Shown here one piece after another: positions 33,916 to 44,627 of a stretch of DNA of 64,000 nucleotides. The DNA is taken from the NCBI GenBank assembly GCA_950022655.1, contig OX465583.1, positions 65,434,458 to 65,498,457 of the forward strand. The letters run 5' to 3'. A model generated the notes under the pieces. That model worked only from the letters and a program-made list of their open reading frames with translations, ran no database searches and had not been told where the DNA came from. Source of the DNA: Alentia gelatinosa (taxonomy: Eukaryota > Annelida > Polychaeta > Phyllodocida > Polynoidae). Within the stretch, counting starts at the first letter, position 1, and each line of letters begins with the position of its first letter. Made by a program: the position numbers and the translations under genes.

Positions 33916-34790
33916 CCCAATCTTTTAATTGTTATTTACATGTATATATAACTGTATGCTCATTGATCAATAATGAACATATAATCTGCTCCTATTTACA
34001 GTCATGAGTCTGGGTTGGGCTTTCACTGGCGGGAGTCATAAATGCTATAATAGGGTTGCATGGGGGAATGTTTAAGAGTTGTGATCTAAGCCCGGAATAC
34101 TTCTTGGTCTTATATAGACCTGTGGTATTTCATGGAAACTGAGATAGTATCTTACTTACACTTTATCTGCCCAATGAAGAATGGGAGAATAAAGAGGGCT
34201 GAGGCAGAACACATGAGTGTGAGATCTTATTAGAAGGGTGCGCAATGATGTTCTTCTGTTGCCTTTTAGTTGTTGGCCGTTGTTCCAAAATCGCTGCCAA
34301 AAGTTTATCAACTTTGTGATAAATTCTGTCTGAAACCAGGGAAAATTGGAAATACCTCCCATTGCTCTGGCTGATAGGGGCCAGCGCAATTTGCCTGCAA
34401 CAAGAACTATATATGATTTGGAACCAATCGTTTAATCCCAAACCAGTTGGGTGCATGAGACTTTACTAACCATTCATTTCTAGAGCATCATAAAGCTGAT
34501 ATATCAATATTTGTCTTCATTGACTTCAATGAGGTATCTAACAGTCTGTTTCATACTCTCCAAATTGAAATGCTTCATGGAAAGAGTCTTTCTCCTGACG
34601 ACCTAGACTGGCCTCATTCCCTGTGTCCTACCCCTCCACCCCTTTTGAGTGACACAGGGACTGGTCTCATCCGTAATTGGCCGTGTCGACTGGCGAGATT
34701 TTGCACCACACTCCCCAAACAGAGGTCCTGAGCTACTGGTCAGAATATCTGCTGGGAGATTGATACCCCCCAGTGTACTTTACTAGAGTC

Positions 34791-34905
34791 ACAGTCAGGA
34801 GCAAGTGACATGTATTGCTATGACAACACAGATTGATACCTTCTACTTTGATCTCAATCAGGTCACAGTCAGGAGCAGGCGAAATTTATTGCTGTGACAA
34901 CACAG
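34791..34905 (+). repeat. tandem duplication, about 71-bp unit
   Basis: GTCACAGTCAGGAGCAAGTG at 34791 recurs as GTCACAGTCAGGAGCAGGCG at about 34862, each followed by ATTGCT(A/G)TGACAACACAG. Confidence 0.85.
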
Positions 34906-34916
34906 GCGGCCAGAGA

Positions 34917-34985
34917 ACTGGAGGAGGGGTGGGGGAGGGGGAGGGGTAGGAGGGGGTGTAGGGTTACAGGGGGCAGCTTGGGGTC
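34917..34985 (+). other. G-rich tract with quadruplex potential
   Basis: Seven or more runs of three to five G with short spacers (GGAGGAGGGGTGGGGGAGGG, then GGGG, GGGGG, GGG, GGGGG, GGGG). It fits the G3+N1-7 quadruplex pattern. Confidence 0.7.
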
Positions 34986-35125
34986 ATAAACAGGAGCTTC
35001 AAGTCAGATTGGACAAGTCTTTGATTCATGGGCCAGTCAGAGAAGGATATATATTATAATGAACTTTATTCAGATTGTGTTTAATTGTTCAATGAATGTT
35101 CATAATCAAAGACTTGAGCAAGTCT
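34985..35125. repeat. repeat Y, copy 1
   Basis: CATGGGCCAGTCAGAGAAGG, TTCAATGAATGTTCATAATC and AAAGACTTGAGCAAGTCTA match 40920-41045. GACAAGTCTTTGA and TCAAAGACTTG are inverted at its ends. Confidence 0.7.
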
Positions 35126-35257
35126 ACTGACGACCCTATTTAATCCTTAAGAAGCAACGTACCTGCTCTGTTGACAATAAATCGGAGTAAGCTAGTATTC
35201 AGTATGGTGTTCCTCACGGATCGGTCCTAGGCCCTCCATTGTTTATATTGGCCCGGG

Positions 35258-36084
35258 CGAGCAGCGTCAAACGACGCAGAAGAGCACGGGTGTCAGCTCA
35301 AAGTCACTCTTTTTTTCTTCTTTTTTTCAAATAAATTTATTTCCGACTATTTCTTTCACCTAGTTGGTGTTTTACAAAGTAACAGTCGCATGACTATGTT
35401 ACAGAAGAATCAGTGTACATAACGTTCGTTTAAGTATCAAAATAATTGAGCATTTTTCATCATTCTCTTACATTATATCAAACTGTTATTCATAGACAGA
35501 TTGGATAAGCTTTTCCACTCTTTTACTTATCTCGCTTTACAAAATACCGTAGCTTAATGTGTATCGTGAAGTCTATTTAATTCTCAACCACACAATATAT
35601 TATTGGCAACAGGTGTAATTGCCTCCGTACTTTCAGAGGCATCAATTTTGCTCGATTAAATCAATTTTCTATAGACATGTCACGAACATGACTAATACCA
35701 ATAGCTATTCGTAATGCCTTATTTAGCCATATTGAAATTTGTTCTTTGTGTTTTCGGTGAGTGCAAACTATCGTCTGTCTGCCCAGTCCTAGGTCACAGT
35801 ACTTACCATAAGATATCTACAGGAAACAATTCATGAGTGTTTTAATTTAACTCTCAGTTGTGCCTTTAGATTAAACCGGTTGGCAGAACACGTTCCCCCT
35901 GCTCGACCCACGAGAGCAAATTGGTTCACGCCACTGCGAGGAGCGCCTGGCACTTCATGACCTCTTCAGGTCACGTGGGGTGGATTAGAATACAACTCCC
36001 TCGAGTTTCAGAAGTAGGAGCAAATGGAATGTTCATCATTGATGAATGAGCGCGCTAAATGAATAACAACTAAAAGGTGTGGGT
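35258..36084. other. unassigned stretch with T leader
   Basis: A pyrimidine tract (TTTTTTTCTTCTTTTTTTC) lies near 35310. From about 36010, ATTGATGAATGAGCGCG and AAATGAATAACAACTAAAAG form the leader seen before repeat T at 59745 and 60670. No gene is visible. Confidence 0.45.
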
Positions 36085-36395
36085 TACATTCAGTGTATGG
36101 ATCGTTTTCTGTAACCACTTGCACCCAATAAACTTCTGTAACTGCCTGAGTCTATCTATAGGATCCAAACATATCAAACACCAATAGGTCAATGAGGTAT
36201 TTCGGTCTTGAGTGATTGGTCATGGTCAGCTGGGTATGCCTCTCAGACACTGGCACCCTGCTCCCTATCCAATAGCACAGCGAATAGCACGCAGATAGTG
36301 AAGGGATAGAATTTTCTCAGCACGCTGAAAGTGTATGTGACCACGCTAACCTTTTATAGGCAACGTATTTAGCGCGTACGAGCACGCTCTAAAAA
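36085..36395 (+). repeat. dispersed repeat T, copy 4
   Basis: The landmarks occur in order: TGGATCGTTTTCTGTAACC, CAAACATATCAAACACCA, TTGGTCATGGTCAGCTGGG, CACTGGCACCCTGCTCCC, GAATAGCACGCAGATAGTGA and GGCAACGTATTTAGCGCGTA. Confidence 0.8.
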
Positions 36396-36579
36396 CAACT
36401 GGGCTTCAATCACGAAAACTAACTGTTTATGTTAGCAAAGACCCAAGATCAAATGACCCATAGTATAGCAATTACCTCATGTAAGCAGCCATCTATTCTA
36501 TCTGTAACACACGAGAAGGCGGCGTGAATTGTGGGTTACATATGAAACGAAGGACGCAATAACAATGATAAGCGAGAAC

Positions 36580-37230
36580 TAATTAACATTGCTAAGGCTC
36601 CGAGTCAGGTCATATATAATTTCTTTATCTCTTCGGGCCACAAGGTTCCAGTCTCTCAGGAAAAGTGGTTAGCCTTCTTGAGAGAAGGTAATTTACTACG
36701 ACCGGATGAAGACTCTCCAGCCCCCTTCCCTTTACAGACAATTTATAATTCACCCTTAAAATGACAAGGATTACTAAGTACCAATTTCTCTAGTTCAAAA
36801 TTCTGCACCGAAATGCCCCCACTAATGGCTATCTGTTCCAGAAAAAAAGAAAAATAACAAAGATACAGTCTGCCACTTCTATTCTTGCTGCCGCAAAGTG
36901 AGGCCACTTTGGAACACGTTTGCTCGTTGGTACAATAAATTCAGTAAGAAACCTTTAAGCTTGACAGAAAGAGATATTCTCAAAGGTTCTTAACTTTATC
37001 CTCCTCTCCTTAAAATTATATATTTATAGACAAAGACTTTTCTATGAGAGCGAAATTGATTCTCTCTCTTGGTAAACAGAGTTTTGTTACCAATTGAGGA
37101 TAGAGGAACATATCTGCTTATTGGAAAACAGGCCGGAAAAGTTCAATAAATGGGAAAGCATCCTCGCACATATCCAGGTTGATCGGGCGCTGTAGGTTAA
37201 TGGGTAGTGTCCATTATAGGGAAAGATAAT
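36580..37230 (+). pseudogene. L1-like non-LTR ORF2 C-terminal fragment
   Basis: In shifting frames the translation follows the tail of L1/Tx1-type ORF2 proteins. VIYNFFISSG leads into KVPVSQEKWLAFL at 36649-36690. KYQFL*FKILHRNAPTNGYL at 36776-36840 matches the conserved FQYKILHRIIPTNKYL block, with a stop replacing Q. TLEHVCSLVQ near 36905-36935 matches the ETLEHLFWEC zinc-knuckle region. LSLTERDILKGS matches the following lsexdilfG block. Several frameshifts show inactivity. The clade call is from motif memory. Confidence 0.7.
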
Positions 37231-37439
37231 TTCTAGATTACGTTGTGTAAATCCTGTTACGGAACTTTAACTGTTGTTCCTTTTTCTCGGGCCTTTATCC
37301 TTATAGTATTTTTATTTTTCTGTGTAAGTACATTAGTCATGTCTATTTTTGTTTAGTGTAATCAGGTTTTTCTTGAGAAAAGTTGAAAATGAAAAAAGAG
37401 CACCCTCTACTTATTGTTCTGGATAAATGTACGTTTTTG

Positions 37440-37565
37440 TGAAATGTTGTTGTTGTTAATTTCCATCTACGGTTTGTACGGAACTTGGCGTAAACGCCTC
37501 GTTCCGTACAAACCGTAAATTACCATCTTGTTCTGTGACTTGTACAGCCTGTTCAGGACGTTCTA
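37440..37565. repeat. HP-E hairpin, partial
   Basis: GGTTTGTACGGAACTTGGCG pairs with CGCCTCGTTCCGTACAAACC around GTAAAC. The outer left arm is missing; the outer right arm continues to TTCAGGACGTTCTATA. Confidence 0.85.
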
Positions 37566-37624
37566 TATAAATACTGTGTTGGGTTTTTTGAAAAAAATGT
37601 AATTTTACCCACTCTCCTCGTAAT

Positions 37625-37960
37625 TATATAGAACGTCCTGACCATGCTGTACAAGTCACAGAACGAGATGGTAATTTACGGTTTGTACGGACTGAGGCAT
37701 TTATGCCGAGTTCCGTACAAACCGTAAATTATCATCAAGTTCTGTGACTTGTACAATCATGGTTGGACGTTATATATTTACTATATACCCAAAATTTAAA
37801 AAAATCATTAATTTAATTTTTAACAACCGATATGTTAATAAACGTGTTTGGCAAGGTAGTCCGTATTTTAGTGTACGGACCAGTGGTCCGTACAGTATAT
37901 TTACGTTATATGGCGGAACGGTGCGTATTTAGAGTATATACGGCATGGGTATATAGTAAA
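37625..37960 (+). repeat. HP-E copy (hairpin plus body)
   Basis: The hairpin 37625-37776 pairs TATATAGAACGTCC with GGACGTTATATA and CTGTACAAGTCACAGAACG with its inverse. The tip is TGAGGCATTTATGCCGAG. The body is bracketed by TTTACTATATACCC (37776) and GGGTATATAGTAAA (ends 37960) and contains a nested palindrome GTACGGACCAGTGGTCCGTAC. Confidence 0.9.
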
Positions 37961-38539
37961 GACGGTGATTCACTGGCCTGGGCATTGTTCTTAAACATTA
38001 CCCACTATTCATTATACACCTGTGCACGTCAGTCCTATGTTTACTGACCTATGTTCAGTATATATATAGTAAAAGAAATTGATATTTCACACTGGTCAGA
38101 AAATATGATGTACGGCCGAGTCTGATATGTACGGCCCGCTTTCTCTTTACAGGCGTCGATCAGTGAATGTGTATCTGGAGCATAATAGCAAAATAGCACA
38201 GAGTTTGAGTAAAAATGCAGGTAATGATGCAATATTTTAAAAATATATTTACTGTATCAAAATTCTTTTTAAAAAAAACAAAAAAAAACGGGGATAGAAA
38301 AAATACGAGACTAAGGCCACTTAAAAAAAACAACTTGTTTCTCATCACCGCGCGCGTCAGCAAAAACGTTTTTAGAAGATTTTTTTTTTTTTTTTCATAG
38401 ATGAGATGAAACATTGATAGAAATCATGAAAAATATGAGTATTTGGTATCAAATTAAAGCTCCTGATGTAAGGAATGCAATCAATGTGGTTATATGGTTG
38501 GCAAAAGTGATGCATCAAGTGTTGTCATGTAACCAATTA
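37961..38539. other. unassigned stretch with repeat FF
   Basis: GGCCACTTAAAAAAAACAAC to AACTTGTTTCTCATCACCGC (38310-38400) recurs at 42820-42895 and, reversed, at 39825-39895. It is a small A/T-flanked dispersed repeat. No gene was seen. Confidence 0.5.
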
Positions 38540-39627
38540 AGGGGGGCATCCACCAACCACTACAAGGCTACGACAATGGCTTTCCGACAACGTCCACGGC
38601 AGCTCTACAATTGGAAGCCTTGTTGTAGCCTTGTCGTGGTTGGTGGACCCCAGTTCCCGACAAGAGGCTACAACAAGGCCACGACAGGCTGTGACCTGAA
38701 GCTTGTCGGGGGCCTTCCGGAGTTGGAGTGTTGTGGATTCCTCGATATCACTGTCGTAGTGTGTCGGAACCATGGGCGCCTTTTTAATGGCAACCAGCAA
38801 TGTCTACGACACGCCAGGACACCGCTGTCCCGACCCTGCTCTTCTCATGACAAGGCTGTGACCAGGCTGCGATTGGAACTTTCGTGTCTGCACTTGTCGT
38901 AGCCTTGTCGTGGTTGGTGGACACCCGCCTTTGGAGTAAAACCCCGCTCCTGGGACACCCCACATGCTCCCGATACGCCATGACACTGCTGTGTTGGTGG
39001 ACCCCAGTTCCCGACAAGAGGCTATGACAAGGCCACGACAGGCTGCCACATGAAGCTTGTTGGGGGCCTTCCGACAAGGCTACGACAATATCGAACATGT
39101 TCAATTTTTGCCACGACTGGACCTTTGTCGTGGAGTGTTGTGGATCCCTCGATATCACTGTTGTAGTGTGTCAGAACCATGGGCGCCTTTTTTACGGCAA
39201 CCAGGAACGTCTACGACACGCCCGCCATGCTGTCCCGACACTGCTCTTCTCACGACAAGGCTGCGACAAGGCTGCGACTGGAACTTTCATGTCGGCACTT
39301 GTTGCACTTGTCTTGGTTGGTGGACGCCCCCATTTAGACCAAAACCCTGCTCCTGGGACACCCCACACGCTCCTGACATGCCATGACACTCCACGACAAA
39401 GGTCCAGTTGTAGGAAAAATCGAACATGATTTTGTTGTAGCCTTGTCGGAAGGCCCCCGACAAGCTTCCCAGTCACAGCCTGTCATGGCCTTGTCGTAGA
39501 CTCTTGTCGGGAACTGGGGTCCACCAACCACGACAAGGCTACGACAAGTCCACCAATCGTAGGCCTGTCGTGGACCTTGTCGGAATGCCATTGTCATAGC
39601 CTTGTCATGGTTGGTGGACGCCCGCCT
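38540..39627. mobile_element. element K, copy 2 (TTA-flanked, 1.1 kb, internally duplicated)
   Basis: TTA flanks AGGGGGGCATCCACCAACC at the left and GGTTGGTGGACGCCCGCCT at the right (TTA at 38537-38539 and 39628-39630). The interior repeats CGACAAGGC words in both orientations. A segment of roughly 360-410 bp is tandemly duplicated: TCGATATCACTGTCGTAGTG at 38741 recurs as TCGATATCACTGTTGTAGTG at about 39150, and GGACCCCAGTTCCCGACAAG occurs at 38644 and 38999. ORFs of 80-162 codons on both strands are by-products of the repeats. Confidence 0.8.
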
Positions 39628-39787
39628 TTAGCCCTTGTCAGAAGCCTGCCTCCACTAGTGCAGCATGCTACGATAGCCTTCTGACATGCTCCGACACACT
39701 CCAACATGTCGGAAGCCTCCCGACACACTCCAACAATTCCACCATGTTGGAATTGTCGTAAGCATGTTGGGAGGCCTCCGACAGACC

Positions 39788-39820
<33 letters not shown>
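39628..39820. repeat. K-related inverted repeat with poly-A tract
   Basis: GACATGCTCCGACACACTCC, CAACAATTCCACCATGTTGG and GGAATTGTCG form overlapping inverted repeats in the style of K but with different words. It ends in a run of about 28 A (39793-39820). Confidence 0.6.
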
Positions 39821-40889
39821 GCGCCCTCGTCATATTTTTCATGGCTTGGTGATGAGAAACAATTTTTTTTTTTTGAGTGGCCTAAAGGATTGGAAGCGCC
39901 ATATCAGCATGAATGGAACAGCTCTTTTTGTCCAAATTGAACTTTGAATGACAATTATAGGTAATCTTTTATTAATTCTCTGAATTATTACTCAGTCACA
40001 TACTGGTAAAGACGCCTCTCCCGCCTAACGACGTCGGGGCAAGTATTTGCCTGTCTGTGAGTTCGCAACAATTCACAGATTACATGCCCACTCAGTTTTC
40101 ACACTTTACTGCGAATACATAAACCATACACACGGTAAGACGGTTATTGTAAGGATGTCGGGTAAAGTGGTGTGTAGGGTGGGAGTCCTTGGGTGTATTT
40201 CTATACTTATACAATTATTTTCATAGATTTTTCATAGTTTTATTTCCTGATTAAAAATCATACAATTTTCCTGAAATTTGAAGAATGATACAACGTGAAG
40301 GAAAATTGGTTCATTTTCCCTTCTCTTACATGCTACTTAAACTCGCGTGCTGAAACACAGGTTTGAACTTTCGATGGTAATTCATCCCAGGCATCAACTA
40401 CTTGTATTTCCTTAGCGAAAGGGTTAACGTAGACTAAAAGGCTGAACCCTGTTTACATGCCCTGTAGGCAGCTGAGCAGTATGCCACTGGTCTCAGTCCG
40501 ATCCTTGTATAACCAACTGATCAGCGAGCCAATCTGATTATCTACAGATTAATCCACCAATATGGCTCAGCCAGGCAGGGGTCGTGCTGCTACTGATTAA
40601 GTAATCCACACAAGCTGAACCTCACTTACTCAAGATCAAGTTTCTCCGATGTTCATGTAGTAGCCGCTGATCTTAAGCTGTTGACTTGTAGAAATACAAC
40701 GCGCTACCATATTATCATTATTGACTCCGCAATACCACGCAATTCCCTTGGAGGTATCACATTTGCTATTGTTTGCTTTGCAAAACGGTCTGCTTTTAAA
40801 AATCTACACGATCAAAGATTATTTCACGTGGTATTCGGGATATTTGAAGTCGTATTTTTCTTTGATTTTGGGAGTTTTATTAGGGTCTA
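39821..40889. other. unassigned stretch
   Basis: After the reversed FF copy (39825-39895) no gene or repeat partner was recognised. Confidence 0.4.
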
Positions 40890-41050
40890 GTCTAGACTGG
40901 CTCCAGTCCCTGCATCCTTTGACTATCCCCCTCGCTGACATACATGGGCCAGTCAGAGAAGGATACATACTAGAATGGAATTTATTGTGATTGTGATTAA
41001 TCATTTAATAAATGCTCATTATCAAAGACTTAAGCAAGTCTAGGTCTAGT
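40890..41050. repeat. repeat Y, copy 2
   Basis: CATGGGCCAGTCAGAGAAGG at 40945, TTTAATAAATGCTCATTATC and AAAGACTTAAGCAAGTCTAG align with 34985-35125. Confidence 0.7.
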
Positions 41051-41125
41051 TATACAATACAGACTTCCAGGCTCGGCCTTGGCCGTTCTGCCGCCTGGTC
41101 CTTCCTTGGTATATAATTTTATCAT

Positions 41126-41709
41126 CCACCTAATACAAAGTGTCCATAGAAAACACATAGGGAGTGTGTATCACCATACCCGGAGCATACAGATATATCC
41201 ACCTAATACAAAGTGTCCATAGAAAACACATAGGGAGTGTGTATCACCATACCCGGAGCTTACAGATATATCCACCTAATACAAAGTGTCCATAGAAAAC
41301 ACATGGGCATCATGTATCTACATACCCGGAGCATACAGATATATCCACCTAATACAAAGTGTCCACACAAAACACATAGGGAGTTTGTATCACCATACCT
41401 GTAGCATACAGATATATCCACCTAATACAAAGTGTCCATAGAAAACACATAGGGAGTTTGTATCACCATACCCGGAGCATACAGATATATCCACCTAATA
41501 CAAAGTGTGCATAGAAAACACATAGGGAGTTTGTATCACCATACCCGGAGCATACAGATATATCCACCTAATACAAAGTGTCCATAGTAAACACACAGGG
41601 AGTGTATATCACCATACCTGGAGCATACAGATATATCCACCTAATACAAAGTGTCCATAGAAAACACATAGGGCGTTTGTATGGACATACCCGGCGCATA
41701 CGCATATGT
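41126..41709. repeat. 73-bp tandem array derived from the end of HP-D
   Basis: CCACCTAATACAAAGTGTCC starts units at 41126, 41199, 41272, 41345, 41418, 41491, 41564 and 41637, a constant 73-bp period over eight units. The unit equals the terminal block of the HP-D body (compare 41967-42035), and the last unit runs into a complete HP-D body. Minus-strand ORFs here are chance. Confidence 0.97.
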
Positions 41710-41963
41710 AGTATGCTCCGGGTGGCGCATACGGAAAAATAGTGCTTATGGAAAAATAGTGCATAGCTAAAACGAACTGATATTGACATGCCACTTGTCC
41801 AGAAAAGGTGGATAATAAATGCAATATAGACTGGTTTCAGAAACAAGCGGTTGTATGCTCCTCGGAGTTGACTCTCCGCAATATCCTCGCATACGCTCGG
41901 ATATTACTACGTGTCAACTCCTCGGAGCATACGGCCGCTTGTATCTGACACCAGTCAATATTG
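41637..41963 (-). repeat. HP-D copy 2 (body plus hairpin)
   Basis: The body runs from the last 73-bp unit to AAAAGGTGGATAATAAATG. The hairpin 41822-41963 pairs GACTGGTTTCAGAAACAAGC with GCTTGTATCTGACACCAGTC; the tip is ATATCCTCGCATACGCTCGG. Orientation is opposite to 26248. Confidence 0.85.
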
Positions 41964-42286
41964 TGTATATCCACCTAATACAAAGTGTCCATAGAAAACA
42001 CATAGGGAATTTGTATGGACAACCTGCCGTATACGGTTATGTTGTATGCTCCGGGTGGCGCATACGGAAAGTAGTGCGTACGGAAAAATAGTGCATAACT
42101 AAAATGAACTGATATCGACTTACCCAGAGAAGGTGGATAATAAATACAATATAGACTGGTTTCAGATAAAAGCGGTTGTATTCTCCTCGGAGTTGACTAT
42201 GCAATATCCTCGTATACGGTCGGATATTACTACGCGTCACCTCCTCGGAGCATACGGCCGCTTGTATCTGAACCAGTCAATATTAT
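41964..42286 (-). repeat. HP-D copy 3 (body plus hairpin)
   Basis: It follows copy 2 head to tail: the body from ATATCCACCTAATACAAAG to AAGGTGGATAATAAATAC, the hairpin 42147-42286 with TTTCAGATAAAAGCGG paired to CCGCTTGTATCTGAA and tip ATATCCTCGTATACGGTCGG. Confidence 0.85.
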
Positions 42287-42397
42287 GTATGTATTCCTAC
42301 GAAGATATTAAAGATGCTAATGTTATGTACATAGTTACAGAGTAACAAAGAGTAATACATAGAGTGAATAACATATTGTAGTATAGGTCCAGGGACC

Positions 42398-42663
42398 ATA
42401 TTTATATAGAACGTCCTGACCATGCTGCACAAGCTACAAAACCAGATGGCAATTTACGGTTTATACGGAACGAGGCGTCTACGCCGAGTTCTGTACAAAC
42501 CGTAAATATTTGAATTAGCTTAACAATTAATATCTTGGTCAACGATTATGGGGAAGTGTTCTGTATCTTCCCTTACTGAACAGTGTTCCGTACGGTATTT
42601 TTACTATATATGGCGAAACGGTGGATATTTACAGTATATTATATTGCATGGGTATATAGTAAA
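42398..42663 (+). repeat. HP-E copy, hairpin truncated
   Basis: TATATAGAACGTCCTGACC, then GAACGAGGCGTCTACGCCGAG tip region and CAAACCGTAAAT, after which the right outer arm is lost. The body continues to TGCATGGGTATATAGTAAA. Confidence 0.8.
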
Positions 42664-42819
42664 CGTTAATACAGGGTATACGTAATAGGCAAGATAACTT
42701 TTTGTTCTATCATGCCTGGTGAGTTGAGATGGGATGAGATGGGATAAAAATGATATTCCAAAATGCACTCCTAATTTGTCAATAATATGAATGTGTCTGG
42801 ATGTTTTCCATTTCAGATT

Positions 42820-43138
42820 GGGCCACTCAAAAAAAAACTTGTTTCTCATCACCGCGCGCATCACAAAAAAACGATTTTAGAAGATTTTTTACACTTTAAC
42901 ACTGGTGGTGCCATCTAATTTAATTGAAATGTAGCAGTTTCCTATAGTCACCAATAGATGAGCACTTACCTTCTCCAGATGGCCTTCCCATAGAAATTAG
43001 CATGGTGACATGGTATTTTTTTTTAGCATTTCTCATTTGTACATGTTCCCAACAATTATAACCCAAAATTATTTGAAGATAGCAATAGAACATCAGTGTC
43101 ATTTGGCAACAAAGTCAAAATATTGCATTTTCCCATAG
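42820..43138. repeat. repeats FF and GG
   Basis: FF (CTTGTTTCTCATCACCGCGC) lies at 42820-42895. GG follows: GATGGCCTTCCCATAGAAAT and AGCATGGTGACATGGTA recur at 44170-44225 as ATAGCCTTCCCATAGAAGTA and AGCATGGTGATATGC. GG abuts the RT remnant. Confidence 0.55.
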
Positions 43139-43688
43139 ACACCAATAGATAAGCATACAATTAAAAATGTGAACCAACGTTTATTTCAGTTATCGAAAAT
43201 CAGAAAATACATCTCAGAAGAAACTAGTATAACCATCTACAGGACTCTTATTGCACCCTTGTTTGACTATAGCAGCATGTTTGTAGAAGGCGCCACACAA
43301 AAACAACTTGAAAAGCTCCAACTACTCCAAAACAGGGGACTAAGTGAATGCACCAAAACCTCTCCTCGAGAGATAACAGTCAATGACCTCCATAAACGTT
43401 GTGAAATGGAACTGCTTCGATACCTGAGGACATACCTTCTCATGATGTTCATGAAACGATTTACCAAAAACTTAGTTCACATAGTGAACCCTAGAACTAG
43501 AGGTCAAGAGAAACTGCCAGTAGAGTTAAAAAGACCACGTACCAATTTCTTTTAAAAAAAGCCCCCTATATAGGGGTATGCTTTTGTGGAACGATCTGCC
43601 CGTCGAGATGCAGAAATGTACCTCTAGCTACTTATATAAAAAATATATTCGTGCTAAATGTAGAATGTGGTGTGACGCAGATATGTGA
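43139..43688 (+). pseudogene. non-LTR RT C-terminal region, one frameshift
   Basis: One frame (43139-43555) reads VNQRLFQLSKIRKYISEETS, then an LIAPLFDYSSMFVEGA block, QLEKLQLLQNRGL and a long Leu/Arg-rich tail. This is the standard C-terminal region of CR1/Jockey/RTE-type RTs (KLSVLxKIRKYI..LxPxFDY....LxxLQxLQNRAL). After a one-base shift in the TTTTAAAAAAA run at 43551-43560 a second frame gives KSPLYRGMLLWNDLPVEM and ends at 43688, the typical last block. Both sides are truncated by other repeats. It is the best-preserved RT piece in the window and still inactive. Confidence 0.85.
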
Positions 43689-44154
43689 ATAACTGAATTA
43701 GATGGTATAATCAGTAGTGCAATTCCTATCATCCCCGTCTCATCACTAACCCCTAATTTTAGGGCGTCTTTATATGTATAATATGTAAAAGATGGTCATT
43801 GTAAATGTCGACCTTGTCTAAATTGCAGGGTTGTCAGTGGGGGTAAGAAAAAAACATTGAAATATCTTTTTTTGCAATATAGAATTTATGCATTACATAT
43901 GCATTACAGTAGGAATCAAGGGAAAGCTCAAGTTTTTACATGGGTCAGTGGGGAGGTTCAGCAGGGGATTCTGGGCTGTGGCTGAATTGGGCTATTTAGC
44001 AGTTGGTATATCAATATTACACAAGGAATCATTTTGTTGTTCTGAAAATGAAAACATTGAATTCAATGGAAACATTGAAAACTGGCATCCTTGAAATTGT
44101 ATAGCTACAACGAAAACCTGTCATTGGCAGATTGTAGTCTTTCCTGAAATAAAA

Positions 44155-44330
44155 ATAATATTAATAAAAGCACTTACATTTTGAGATAGCCTTCCCATAG
44201 AAGTAAGCATGGTGATATGCCTTTTTTTCATTTTCTATTTGCTGATATATGGAACTTATATTATCCTGAGTTATTGGCAAAAATCAATAGAATTTAGAAA
44301 TCACCCAACTACCAGCATTTGTTTTTAAGA
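44155..44330. repeat. repeat GG, copy 2
   Basis: It shares CACTTACATTTTGAGATAGC-like and CCTTCCCATAGAAGTAAGC landmarks with 42960-43010 and an AATAGAATTT..AAATCA tail. The stretch 43689-44154 between the RT remnant and this copy shows nothing recognisable. Confidence 0.5.
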
Positions 44331-44340
44331 AGAAAAAAAA

Positions 44341-44627
44341 GAGTTTTGGTCAAAGTCGTCATTCTCCACAAGTTTGATGCACAGTGATATGAACGAGGTG
44401 ACAGCCAAGTGAATATCATATAGCATTCAAAGGTGTTGAAGAACAATGACTTTGCCCAAAACGAGTGGTTTTCTGTATTTATCTCACCTGTGTACACACT
44501 AAAAGAATGGATGACACACAGGATATAGACCATGGAGAGTGGACTGCAATACTCATGGGGCATGGAGAACGAGTTCCCAATGTTAATCCCATGGGACAAA
44601 AATACCAGGGGTGAGATGAATACACTT
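44341..44627 (+). repeat. HP-A copy with hairpin
   Basis: The hairpin 44341-44462 pairs AGTTTTGGTCAAAGTC with GACTTTGCCCAAAAC and CACAAGTTTGATGCA with its distal inverse. The tip is ATGAACGAGGTGACAGCCAA. The body runs from TGTATTTATCTCACCTG to ACCAGGGGTGAGATGAATAC. Confidence 0.8.

Larger units (their letters stand above)
34475..35257 (+). pseudogene. decayed non-LTR reverse transcriptase fragment, split by insertions
   Basis: At 34510-34600 one frame reads FVFIDFNEVSNSLFHTLQIE, matching RT motif A (DFxKAFDxVNHxxL) with the second Asp lost. At 35195-35255 another frame reads IQYGVPHGSVLGPPLFIL, clearly RT motif B (GVPQGSVLGPLLFLxY). The 550 bp between them is occupied by other repeats: a tandem duplication at 34791-34905, a G-rich tract, and repeat Y. 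The frame holds stops, so it is dead. Confidence 0.75.

Noticed and set aside
38414..39597. Several 80-162 codon ORFs on both strands
   Set aside because: By-products of the CGACAAGGC repeats in element K.
41126..41709. Possible CRISPR-like repeat-spacer array
   Set aside because: The whole 73-bp unit is repeated, with no variable spacers; it derives from an HP-D end.
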